Notes under the pieces: model-generated
Told to the model about the DNA's origin: nothing
Databases searched by the model: none
The model's input: the letters and a program-made list of their open reading frames with translations, nothing else
Made by a program: the position numbers and the translations under genes
Part shown: piece after piece, positions 49,304 to 57,243 of the stretch
Layout: every line of letters starts with the position of its first letter
Position numbering within the stretch: position 1 is the stretch's first letter
NCBI GenBank assembly: GCA_016124675.1
Contig: WGNG01000002.1
Span: forward strand, 1 to 64,000
Source: Alphaproteobacteria bacterium
GTDB taxonomy: Bacteria > Pseudomonadota > Alphaproteobacteria > Caulobacterales > Maricaulaceae
Direction: 5' to 3'
DNA: 64,000 bases

Positions 49304-49924
49304 ATGGGCAAGTTCAGACCACTGACGCGGCGCTCGTTTCTGGCGCGCGTCGCAGGCGGCGCTGCGGCTATTGGAGCGGCAGGCCTCACCGGTTGTGCGA
49401 CAGGGCCCTATACCGGCTACACCGATTCCGATCCGTTCGACGCTGCGGGCTACGGGCGCTCGCCCGGCTTTGGCGCAAGCTGTTCGGACAGTGATAGCGG
49501 ATTTTACGCCGACCCCGCCGGCGCAGGCCAGCGCTGTGCGATCGCCTCGGGCTGCACGGACGCCGATAGCGGGACCTATGCCGATCCGGGCGGCCAGGGC
49601 CGCCGCTGCGGCGGGTACGAGCCCGGCTATACCGGCTTTACCGATTCCGATAGCGGCCCATATGCGGATCGCGCCAATTACGGTCACGGACGCGGCGCCG
49701 GCGGCGGGCGGGCGTGCTCCGACGCGGATAGCGGACGCTACGCCGATCCGGGCGGGCAGGGCGTGCGCTGCGGCGGGTACGCGCCGGGCTATACCGGCAT
49801 CACCGACAATGACAGCGGCTCATATGCGGATCGCGCCAATTACGGCCGCGGCGGATCTCGGTCCTGTTCGGACTCCGATTCCGGCCCCTGGGCCGATCCG
49901 GGCGGGCAGGGGCGGCGCTGCTGA
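49304..49924 (+). CDS. Tat-exported Cys/Asp repeat lipoprotein, unknown function
   Basis: A 206-aa protein. The N-terminus carries twin arginines (LTRRSFLARVAGG) and a lipobox-like LTGC with C31, so Tat export and lipid anchoring are likely. The rest is two repeat types. Repeat A is 19 residues, C-S/T-D-S/A-D-S-G-x-Y/W-A-D-P-G/A-G-Q/A-G-x-R-C, at residues 60-78, 84-102, 138-156 and 188-206. Repeat B (G-G-Y-x-P-G-Y-T-G-x-T-D, about 25 residues) is at 103-127 and 157-181. Each A repeat is bounded by two cysteines, and the protein ends on the last one. Asp-rich loops suggest Ca2+ binding; I recognise no family. The next gene starts two bases after its stop. Confidence 0.7.
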   Translation: MGKFRPLTRRSFLARVAGGAAAIGAAGLTGCATGPYTGYTDSDPFDAAGYGRSPGFGASCSDSDSGFYADPAGAGQRCAIASGCTDADSGTYADPGGQGRRCGGYEPGYTGFTDSDSGPYADRANYGHGRGAGGGRACSDADSGRYADPGGQGVRCGGYAPGYTGITDNDSGSYADRANYGRGGSRSCSDSDSGPWADPGGQGRRC

Positions 49925-49926
49925 TC

Positions 49927-51102
49927 ATGGACGCCGCGTCCGGCCCGTTCGGGCTCGCTGATCTGATCGCCCCGCACGATGCGGCCGCGTTCCTCAATGA
50001 CACCTATGAGCAACGCGCCCTGCATGTCAGGGCGCGCGATCCGGAACGGTTTCGCGCCCTCATCTCCACCGCCGAGATCGACCGGCGCCTCGCGTGCGAG
50101 GTGTTTCGCGACGGCGAGGCCTCCATGGCCCGCGCCGAGCCCAAGCTGGCTGAAAGCGCCTATATCAACCGCCATGGCGTGCTGGACCGGGGCCAGGCCG
50201 CGCGGCTCTTCCAGCAGGGCGCGACGCTCATCCTGCCCCAGCTGCACACCCGCGTGCGCGCGCTCGCCGATCTGTGCCGGGCGCTGGAGGCGGACCTGTC
50301 GGCCCATGTGCAGACCAATATCTACCTTACCCCGCCCAACGCCCAGGGGTTCCAGACCCATTATGACAATCACTGTGTCCTGGTCCTCCAGGTGGAGGGC
50401 GAGAAGCGCTGGCGGCTGTATGATTCGCCGGTGGGCGCGCCCTATCGCGGCGAGCGCTTCACGCCGGGCCAGCACGCTCCGGGCGAGCCCAGCCAGGAGC
50501 TCGTCCTGAAGCCCGGCGACGTCCTCTACGTGCCGCGCGGGCTGATGCACGATGCGGTCAATGAGGGCTCGCAAGCCCCATCCCTGCACGTCACCACCGG
50601 CGTGATCACCCGCACCTGGGCCGATTTCCTGCTGGAAGCAGTGTCCGAAGCCGCCCTTCGCTTGCCTGAGCTGCGCCGATCCCTGCCGCCAGGCTTTCAC
50701 CGCGCCGCCGACCCGAACGCATTCCAGCTCCGTTTCATCAAGGCGCTGCGCCAGGTGGAGGCCGAGGCCGATATCGCCTCGGTGATCGGCCTGTTCGCGG
50801 ACGAATTCGTCACCTCGCGCACGCCCGACACGCTGGGCGCGCTGCTTCTTGGACCCATCACTGACACGATGCAGATACGGCGGCGCGCGTTGATCGCCCT
50901 GCATCTGGCTGAAGACGACGGTCATATCGCCGTCACGGGACCCGGCGGGCCGGTGATGATTGATCTGGCCGCCGGCCCGGCGCTGGAGCGCTTCGTGGGG
51001 GGCGAGGTCATCAGCGCCGCTGATTTCGCCATGCTGGGCGAGGACAAGGCCCGCGACGCCATCGCCCGCCTCCTCGCCTTCGGCCATGCGCAGCGGGGTT
51101 AG
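49927..51102 (+). CDS. Cupin_4/JmjC-like 2-oxoglutarate oxygenase family protein
   Basis: A 391-aa protein of the ribosomal-oxygenase-like cupin family (RoxA/YcfD/MINA-type, PF08007). The iron-binding facial triad is H145-Y-D147 in FQTHYDNHC and H208 in VPRGLMHDA. Family blocks are VLQVEGEKRWRLYD, LKPGDVLYVPRG and SLHVTTGV. YcfD hydroxylates an arginine of ribosomal protein L16; family members can hydroxylate Asp, Asn, His or Arg of proteins. Its start lies two bases after the stop of the repeat-protein gene, so they are likely translated together. Whether the repeat protein is its substrate is unproven. Confidence 0.82.
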   Translation: MDAASGPFGLADLIAPHDAAAFLNDTYEQRALHVRARDPERFRALISTAEIDRRLACEVFRDGEASMARAEPKLAESAYINRHGVLDRGQAARLFQQGATLILPQLHTRVRALADLCRALEADLSAHVQTNIYLTPPNAQGFQTHYDNHCVLVLQVEGEKRWRLYDSPVGAPYRGERFTPGQHAPGEPSQELVLKPGDVLYVPRGLMHDAVNEGSQAPSLHVTTGVITRTWADFLLEAVSEAALRLPELRRSLPPGFHRAADPNAFQLRFIKALRQVEAEADIASVIGLFADEFVTSRTPDTLGALLLGPITDTMQIRRRALIALHLAEDDGHIAVTGPGGPVMIDLAAGPALERFVGGEVISAADFAMLGEDKARDAIARLLAFGHAQRG

Positions 51103-51138
51103 GCGCGGCCATTTAAATTCAATGGCCTGCGGCGTCGC

Positions 51139-51179
51139 ATCCTTGCAAATCGAACATCAGATGTCAGATTTGCAAGGAT
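51139..51179. repeat. Perfect 13-bp hairpin between convergent genes
   Basis: ATCCTTGCAAATC (51139-51151) and GATTTGCAAGGAT (51167-51179) form a perfect 13-bp stem; the loop has a further ACATC/GATGT pairing. It lies between the cupin and mgtE genes, which are convergent. No T run on either strand. Confidence 0.8.
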
Positions 51180-51190
51180 AGCTGCCCGGA

Positions 51191-52525
51191 TCAGAACAGG
51201 ATCAGCGTGGCGATGGAGAAATAGACCACAATGCCCATCACGTCGGCGATGGTGGCGATGAGCGGCGCGCTGGCGGTCGCGGGGTCCACCCGCAGGCGGC
51301 TCAGCACGAAGGGCAGGCTCATCCCGGTCAGGCTGCCGGCGAGCACCACGATCACCATGGAGATCGACACCACCAGCGCGATGCCCATGTCGCCGCGCGC
51401 ATAGCCGATCGGCGCCACGGCCAGCGCCATGGTCGCTCCCAGCAGAATGGCTACCAGCAATTCGCGGCCCAGAAGTACGCCCCAGTCCTTCATTACCACA
51501 TCGCCCGTGGCCAGGGCGCGCACCATGAGCGTGGCGCCCTGCGCGCCGGCATTGCCGCCCGAACCGATGATCAGGGGCATGAAGATCACCAGCGTCACAT
51601 AGGCGGCGATGGTGTCTTCGAAGAGGGCGATGCCCGCGCCGGAAAACAGATTGGCGAAGACCAGGATCACCAGCCAGACGATGCGCTTGCGGTAGAGGGT
51701 GAAGATCGGCGCATCGCGCACGCTCTCGCCAAGAGCGCCGGCTGCGGCGAATTTGTGGAAGTCCTCGGTGGCTTCGGCCTCGACCACGTCGATCGCGTCG
51801 TCATGGGTGACGATGCCGACCAGCTCGCCGGACTCGTTGATGACCGGGATCGCCAGTACGTCATAGCGCGCGATCTTGCGCGCGACCTCCTCCTGGGCTT
51901 CTTCCACGCGCACCACCAGCGCGCCGCGCTCCATCAGGCTGGCGATGGGCGTTTCGGGGGCGGCGAGGATCAGCGCCTGCAAGCGCACGGAGCCCAGAAG
52001 CTTGCGGTCGGCGTCCACGACATAGGCGCGATAGATCGTCTCCTTGTCGGGCGCTTCCTTGCGCAGGGAGTCGATGGCTTCGCCCGCCGTGAGTTCGAGA
52101 CCCAGCGTGGCGTAGTCGGACGTCATGATGGCCCCGGCCGTGCCCTCTTCGTGGGAGGCGAGGCGGCGTATGTCTTCGCGCTCGGCGCGCGCCAGACCCG
52201 GCATCAGCGCGGCGCGCTGGTCTTCGGTTAGGCGGTTATACAGGTCGGCCCGGTCGTCCGAATTCATCTCGCTGACAATTTCGACCAGCTTGGCGCGGTC
52301 GAGGATATGGGCCAGCGCCGCCTGGGTTTCGCCGTAAAGATAGCCGAATATCTCGGTCCGGTGGTCCAGGGTCTGGGCCATCAGAAGATCGCGCGCCTGT
52401 TCCGGCTCCAGCTCGTCCAGCAGAGCGGCCGCGTCCACCGGGTGGGCGTCGGCCAGGAAGGCGGTCATCGCCGCGACGTCATCAAGGTCAAGGCCGCTTT
52501 CGGCGATGGCGTCGAGCACGCTCAT
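51191..52525 (-). CDS. mgtE: Magnesium transporter MgtE
   Basis: A 444-aa Mg2+ channel: N-terminal superhelical domain, two CBS domains with AIMTSDYATL and ALVVRVEEAQ regions, a plug helix, and five TM helices in the C-terminal third (FANLFSGAGIALF, GGNAGAQGATLMVRALATG). CBS and N domains gate the channel in response to cytosolic Mg2+. Confidence 0.93.
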   Translation of the reverse strand: MSVLDAIAESGLDLDDVAAMTAFLADAHPVDAAALLDELEPEQARDLLMAQTLDHRTEIFGYLYGETQAALAHILDRAKLVEIVSEMNSDDRADLYNRLTEDQRAALMPGLARAEREDIRRLASHEEGTAGAIMTSDYATLGLELTAGEAIDSLRKEAPDKETIYRAYVVDADRKLLGSVRLQALILAAPETPIASLMERGALVVRVEEAQEEVARKIARYDVLAIPVINESGELVGIVTHDDAIDVVEAEATEDFHKFAAAGALGESVRDAPIFTLYRKRIVWLVILVFANLFSGAGIALFEDTIAAYVTLVIFMPLIIGSGGNAGAQGATLMVRALATGDVVMKDWGVLLGRELLVAILLGATMALAVAPIGYARGDMGIALVVSISMVIVVLAGSLTGMSLPFVLSRLRVDPATASAPLIATIADVMGIVVYFSIATLILF

Positions 52526-52591
52526 GAGCGGTCCGTCCTTGCTTCAGGCAGGGGCGCGGAGCGTCCTGACGCGCGCCGGCGCGCGCGCGGA

Positions 52592-54592
52592 TTATACGCG
52601 CTTGAGGGCCTCGGCCGCTACCGCCTCGGCTGTGATGGCGAAATGCGCGTACAGCGCTTCAGCCGGCGCCGAAGCGCCAAAGCCGGTCATGCCGACAAAC
52701 CCGCCCTCGCGCCCGATCAGCGCGTCCCAGCCCCAGCGCATCCCGGCCTCCACCGCCACGGCGGGAAGCGCCGGATCGACGATGCTGTTGCGATACCCGG
52801 CATCCTGGGCGAGGAAAGTCTCCAGGCTGGGCGCTGACACGACGCGGGCGTTGACGCCGCGCGCTTTCAGAAGGCACTGGGCTTCCAGCGCCAGCGCGGT
52901 CTCCGTGCCGGTCCCGATCAGGGTCAGCTGTGCGGCGCCATCCGCTTCGCTGAGCACATAGGCGCCGAGCGCGCTGAGATTCTTCGACCCGTCACCGGTG
53001 CGCAGATGCGGCGTCTTCTGGCGCGACAGGATCAGCGCCGTCGGCCCGTCCCGGCGCTCCAGCGCCACACGCCAGGCTTCCGCCGCCTCCACCGCGTCGG
53101 CGGGGCGGAACACCGCCAGGTTGGGAATGGCGCGCAGGGCAGACAAATGCTCCACCGGCTGGTGGGTGGGGCCGTCTTCGCCAAGGCCGATGGAATCGTG
53201 GGTGAAGACATAGATCACCGGCTGGTTCATCAGCGCCGACAGGCGCACCGCCGGGCGGCAATAGTCGGAGAACACCAGGAAGGTCCCGGCATAGGGACGC
53301 ACGCCGCCATGCAGCGCCATGCCGTTCATCGCCGCGGCCATGCCGTGCTCGCGCACGCCATAGTGGATGTACTGGCCAGCGTAATTGTCGGCGCTGAGGC
53401 GGCTCTGGCCCTTGACGAGCGTGTTGACCGAACCGGTCAGATCCGCCGACCCGCCCACAAGGCCCGGGATCTTGTCCCAGAAGCTCTCGATCGCCTTGCC
53501 CGACGCAGCGCGCGTGGCCAGGGCGGGCTTGTCGCGGAGAACCGATGCAATATGGGCGTCCAGCGCGTCCAGCGCGGCTTTGGGCGTGTCACCGGACAGC
53601 TGCGCATCGAACTCGCCGCGCGCCGGCGCCGCCGCGTGGCGCTGCGCCCAGGCGGCGCGGTTGGCGGCCCCCCGGTCCGCAACGCTGCGCCAGCCGTCAT
53701 AGACGGCCTGCGGAATGGTGAACGGCTCGTGGCTCCACCCCAGCGCCTTGCGTGTCCCGGCGATCTCGTCGGCCCCCAGCGGGGAGCCGTGACAGCCGGC
53801 GGTCCCGGCTTTCAGCGGCGCCCCCTTGCCGATAATGGTCTTGCACGCGATCAGCACCGGACGGTCGCTGCCCCGCGCCTGCGCCAGCGCCGCATCCACG
53901 GCGGCCGCGTCATGGCCGTCCACGTGAAACACCGCCCAGCCCGCGCTCTCGAACCGCGCGCCATGGTCGGTTGTGTCGGACAGCTCGGTGGAGCCGTCGA
54001 TGGAGATGGCATTGTCGTCCCACAACACCACCAGCCGGTTCAGCTTCCAGTGACCGGCCAGCGCAATGGCTTCCTGGCTCACGCCTTCTTGCAGATCGCC
54101 GTCCGAGGCGATCACCCAGGTGCGGTGGTCCACCAGATCATCGCCATAGCGCGCATTGAGCATACGCTCCGCCAGCGCCATGCCCACCGCTGTGGCAATG
54201 CCCTGGCCCAGCGGGCCGGTGGTGGTCTCGACGCCCGGGGTGTGGCCGTGCTCGGGATGGCCCGGCGTCTTGGAGCCGAGCTGGCGGAAATTGCGCAGCT
54301 CCTCCATGGTTACGCCCTCCACCCCGATCAGGTGCAGGATGGAATAGATCAGCATGGAGCCGTGGCCCGCCGACAGCACGAACCGGTCGCGGTCGGGCCA
54401 GTCGGGATCGGCCGGGTCGAAGCTGACATGGCGCGTCCACAGCACGGCGGCGGCGTCGGCCATCCCCATCGGCATGCCGGGATGACCGCTCGCGGCCGCT
54501 TCCACCGCATCCATGGCGAGGGCGCGGATCGCGTCGGCCAGCGGCTGGATCGCGGCTGTGTCCAGAGGCGGGAGGGCGGGCGTGCGGGTCAT
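52592..54592 (-). CDS. tkt: Transketolase
   Basis: Thiamine-diphosphate enzyme of 666 aa of the pentose phosphate pathway. ThDP motif GDGDLQEG-like [27 protein letters not shown], transketolase signature 2 [21 protein letters not shown]-terminal [16 protein letters not shown]. Next to pgi, so sugar phosphate genes cluster here. Confidence 0.95.
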   Translation of the reverse strand: MTRTPALPPLDTAAIQPLADAIRALAMDAVEAAASGHPGMPMGMADAAAVLWTRHVSFDPADPDWPDRDRFVLSAGHGSMLIYSILHLIGVEGVTMEELRNFRQLGSKTPGHPEHGHTPGVETTTGPLGQGIATAVGMALAERMLNARYGDDLVDHRTWVIASDGDLQEGVSQEAIALAGHWKLNRLVVLWDDNAISIDGSTELSDTTDHGARFESAGWAVFHVDGHDAAAVDAALAQARGSDRPVLIACKTIIGKGAPLKAGTAGCHGSPLGADEIAGTRKALGWSHEPFTIPQAVYDGWRSVADRGAANRAAWAQRHAAAPARGEFDAQLSGDTPKAALDALDAHIASVLRDKPALATRAASGKAIESFWDKIPGLVGGSADLTGSVNTLVKGQSRLSADNYAGQYIHYGVREHGMAAAMNGMALHGGVRPYAGTFLVFSDYCRPAVRLSALMNQPVIYVFTHDSIGLGEDGPTHQPVEHLSALRAIPNLAVFRPADAVEAAEAWRVALERRDGPTALILSRQKTPHLRTGDGSKNLSALGAYVLSEADGAAQLTLIGTGTETALALEAQCLLKARGVNARVVSAPSLETFLAQDAGYRNSIVDPALPAVAVEAGMRWGWDALIGREGGFVGMTGFGASAPAEALYAHFAITAEAVAAEALKRV

Positions 54593-54661
54593 GGGCGAGC
54601 CTTTGTCAAGAGCCGGTCTTGAACGCGCTTATAAGCGGATTCGCGCCGTGGAAGCGAACGC

Positions 54662-56203
54662 CTAGGAGGCGTCCAGCCCGAGAAGGCGGGCGAGATCAAG
54701 CGCGACGGGATCGAAGCCGCCCGTGTCGCCGGAAAGCAGGTCACGGGCAAGCGCTTTGCCCAGCTCCACCCCCCATTGGTCGAACGGGTTCAGCCCGTAG
54801 AGCGCCGCTTCCACCACCACCTTGTGCTCGTGCAGCGCCACCAGCGCGCCCAGGCTTTCCGGGCTCAGGCCGGGCAGAAGGATGGTGCTGCTCGCCCGCC
54901 CGCCCGCGATCGCCAAATGGGCGCCCAGCGCGCCTTCGCCACCCGCGCGCCCCGTGGTCAGCGCTGCGCCCTGCGCCGCGAGATTGGCGTTCAGCGCCCG
55001 CGCGCGCGGGTCCTCCATGAAGACGGGGTCTTTCAGGGCGATGAAATCCACCGGCGCCTCGTTCTGGCCCTGGTGCAGCCACTGGAACACCGAGTGCTGC
55101 AGGTCCGATCCGCGCCCGCCCCAGACCAGCGCGCCCGAATGCCCCGCCGCCAGCGCCTTCCCGTCATGCGTGACCGACTTGCCAAGGCTCTCCATTTCGA
55201 GCTGTTGCAGATAGGCGGGCAGGCGCTCCAGCCGTGACGAATACGCCGCCACGCAGCGCGAGGGGAGCCTTCGGGCCGCCCGGTTCCAGGCGTCCACAAG
55301 GCCCTTGGCGATGGCCATGTTGGCGTGTGGCGGCGCTGCCATCACATGGTCGTCCATCACCCGCGCGCCATGCAGCAGGCGCGAATAATGGCGCGCGCCG
55401 ACCGCCAGCTCGATGGATATCCCGGCCGGCGACCACAGCGAATAGCGCCCGCCGACCCCCTCCTCGAAGGGGAAGATGCGTGCCGCGTCCACGCCGAACG
55501 CCGCCGCCTTGTCCGGCGCCGCCGTGGCGGCGCACAGGCGCGCATTCGCCCCCGCCTCGCCCAGCCGCGCGGCCAGCCAGTCGCGCGCCGCCTGCCCGTT
55601 CATCAGGGTTTCCTGGGTGGTGAAGGATTTCGACACGACGACGATGAGCGTGGTTTCGGCCTGCGCCCCCTCCAGCGCATCGTCGAGATCGGCCGGGTCG
55701 AGATTGGAGACGAAGCGCGCCTCCACGCCCTCGCGCCGCCAGGCTTTGAGCGCGTCATAGACAAAGCGCGGCCCCAGATCCGACCCGCCAATGCCGATAT
55801 TGACGATGCGGCGCAGGGGGTGGCCGTCCAGCGCGCCGGGCGCGTCGAACGTGTCGGCGAAGGCGGCGGTGCGCGCGCGCGCCTCGCTGAGCCGCCTGGC
55901 GAGCGCCGCGTCGCCGAGGCGCTGCGGATTGCGGCAGGCGCCATGCAAGGCAGGGCGCCCTTCCGTGGCGTTGACCACCGCCCCGCCCATCAGTGCGGCG
56001 AAGGCGTCCGGGACGCGCGCCGCCGCGGCGGCGCCATGAAGCGCGGACCACGCCTCCAGATCAAGCCGCTGGCGGCGCGCGTCGAACACGAGGCCGGCGG
56101 CCTCAAGGACCAGCGCCTCGTCGCGGCCGGGTTCGGCGATGAGCGCGCGCATGTCCGCGCGGGCAAGACGGTCGGCGTGCGCGGCGAGGGCGGCGAGGGT
56201 CAT
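54662..56203 (-). CDS. pgi: Glucose-6-phosphate isomerase
   Basis: Glycolytic enzyme of 513 aa interconverting glucose-6-P and fructose-6-P. Motifs: IGIGGSDLGPRFVYDAL near residue 137, VVSKSFTTQETL, GGRYSLWSPAGISI, and GNLESLGK-like MESLGKSVT. Catalytic E in the LLHGARVMD region and a C-terminal N-P-F-D-Q-W-G-V-E. Co-directional with tkt. Confidence 0.95.
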   Translation of the reverse strand: MTLAALAAHADRLARADMRALIAEPGRDEALVLEAAGLVFDARRQRLDLEAWSALHGAAAAARVPDAFAALMGGAVVNATEGRPALHGACRNPQRLGDAALARRLSEARARTAAFADTFDAPGALDGHPLRRIVNIGIGGSDLGPRFVYDALKAWRREGVEARFVSNLDPADLDDALEGAQAETTLIVVVSKSFTTQETLMNGQAARDWLAARLGEAGANARLCAATAAPDKAAAFGVDAARIFPFEEGVGGRYSLWSPAGISIELAVGARHYSRLLHGARVMDDHVMAAPPHANMAIAKGLVDAWNRAARRLPSRCVAAYSSRLERLPAYLQQLEMESLGKSVTHDGKALAAGHSGALVWGGRGSDLQHSVFQWLHQGQNEAPVDFIALKDPVFMEDPRARALNANLAAQGAALTTGRAGGEGALGAHLAIAGGRASSTILLPGLSPESLGALVALHEHKVVVEAALYGLNPFDQWGVELGKALARDLLSGDTGGFDPVALDLARLLGLDAS

Positions 56204-56216
56204 GGGAGGCTCCAGC

Positions 56217-57164
56217 TCAGGTCTGCGGACGTTCGGCGGCCCAGATCAGTACGGTCAGCCCGCCCTTGATCCCTTCGGGCTCCAGGGTGAGGAGCTGTTT
56301 GAGGTCGAGCCCGGCGCCGGTCAGCCAGCCGGTGACCTGGGCGGGCGGGAAACCGAGATGGCGGTGATGGTGTTCCACCCGCAGCGTCTCATGGCGGTGC
56401 TCGGCGAAGTCCACGATCATGAGCACCCCGCCCGGCGCCAGCACGCGCGCGCATTCGCGCACCGCTTCGCGCGGGTCTGACAGATAATGCAGCACCTGGT
56501 GAACCGTCACCAGGTCCGCCGCGCCATCCTCCACCGGCAGGGCCGACGCGTCGGCCTGGCGCACGAAGCGCGATGACAGGCCGGCTTCAGACAGCTTGGC
56601 GCGGGCGACCGACAGCATCTCGCGCGACAGGTCGACACCCATGCCCTCATCGGCCTGGGCGCCGAACAGCTCGAGCATGCGCCCGGTGCCCGTCCCGACA
56701 TCCACATGGCTCTTGAAGCGCCGTCCCGCGATCAGGCGCACCAGCTCGGTCTCCACCGCGCCTTCAGAGAAATGCATGGAGCGGATCTGCGCCCATTGCG
56801 CCGCAGCGGCCTCGAAAAAGCGCTCGGCGCTCTGCGCGCGCAAGCGTTTCAGCTCGGACAGGCGCTGACGGTCGCGCTGGACCTGGGGGTCCTCGGTGTC
56901 GGTGAAGTCCTCGATCAAGGCGGCCAGCCGCGACACCGGCCCGCTGCGCACCAGCCGGTAGAACACCCAGCCGCCTTCGGGAAAGCGCTCGCACAGTCCG
57001 GCGTCGGCGAGGAGTTTCAGATGGCGCGAGACGCGCGGCTGGCTCTGGCCCAGCACCTGGATGATCTCGCTCACCGTCATTTCGCCCTGGGACAGGAGCG
57101 ACACGATGCGCAGGCGCGAGGGCTCGGCGAGCGCCTTCAGTTTGCCCAGCAGATCGGTCTGCAT
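56217..57164 (-). CDS. ArsR-type regulator fused to a SAM-dependent methyltransferase
   Basis: A 315-aa two-domain protein. N-terminal ArsR winged helix (residues 1-90; LAEPSRLRIVSLLSQGEMTV, RVSRHLKLLADAGL) and a C-terminal class I methyltransferase (DVGTGTGRMLELFG, ADLVTVHQVLHYLSDP, VLAPGGVLMIVDFAEH). This fusion occurs in many alphaproteobacteria, often near metF. No metal-binding Cys pair is in the HTH, so the signal may be other than metal. Substrate unknown. Confidence 0.86.
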   Translation of the reverse strand: MQTDLLGKLKALAEPSRLRIVSLLSQGEMTVSEIIQVLGQSQPRVSRHLKLLADAGLCERFPEGGWVFYRLVRSGPVSRLAALIEDFTDTEDPQVQRDRQRLSELKRLRAQSAERFFEAAAAQWAQIRSMHFSEGAVETELVRLIAGRRFKSHVDVGTGTGRMLELFGAQADEGMGVDLSREMLSVARAKLSEAGLSSRFVRQADASALPVEDGAADLVTVHQVLHYLSDPREAVRECARVLAPGGVLMIVDFAEHRHETLRVEHHHRHLGFPPAQVTGWLTGAGLDLKQLLTLEPEGIKGGLTVLIWAAERPQT

Positions 57165-57243
57165 TGCACCACCTCGCTTCGCGCCGGGCCGGCGCGCGGG
57201 GCGCGGCCAGACCCGTAACGCTTAGCCGGGCTTGGGCGGCTTG

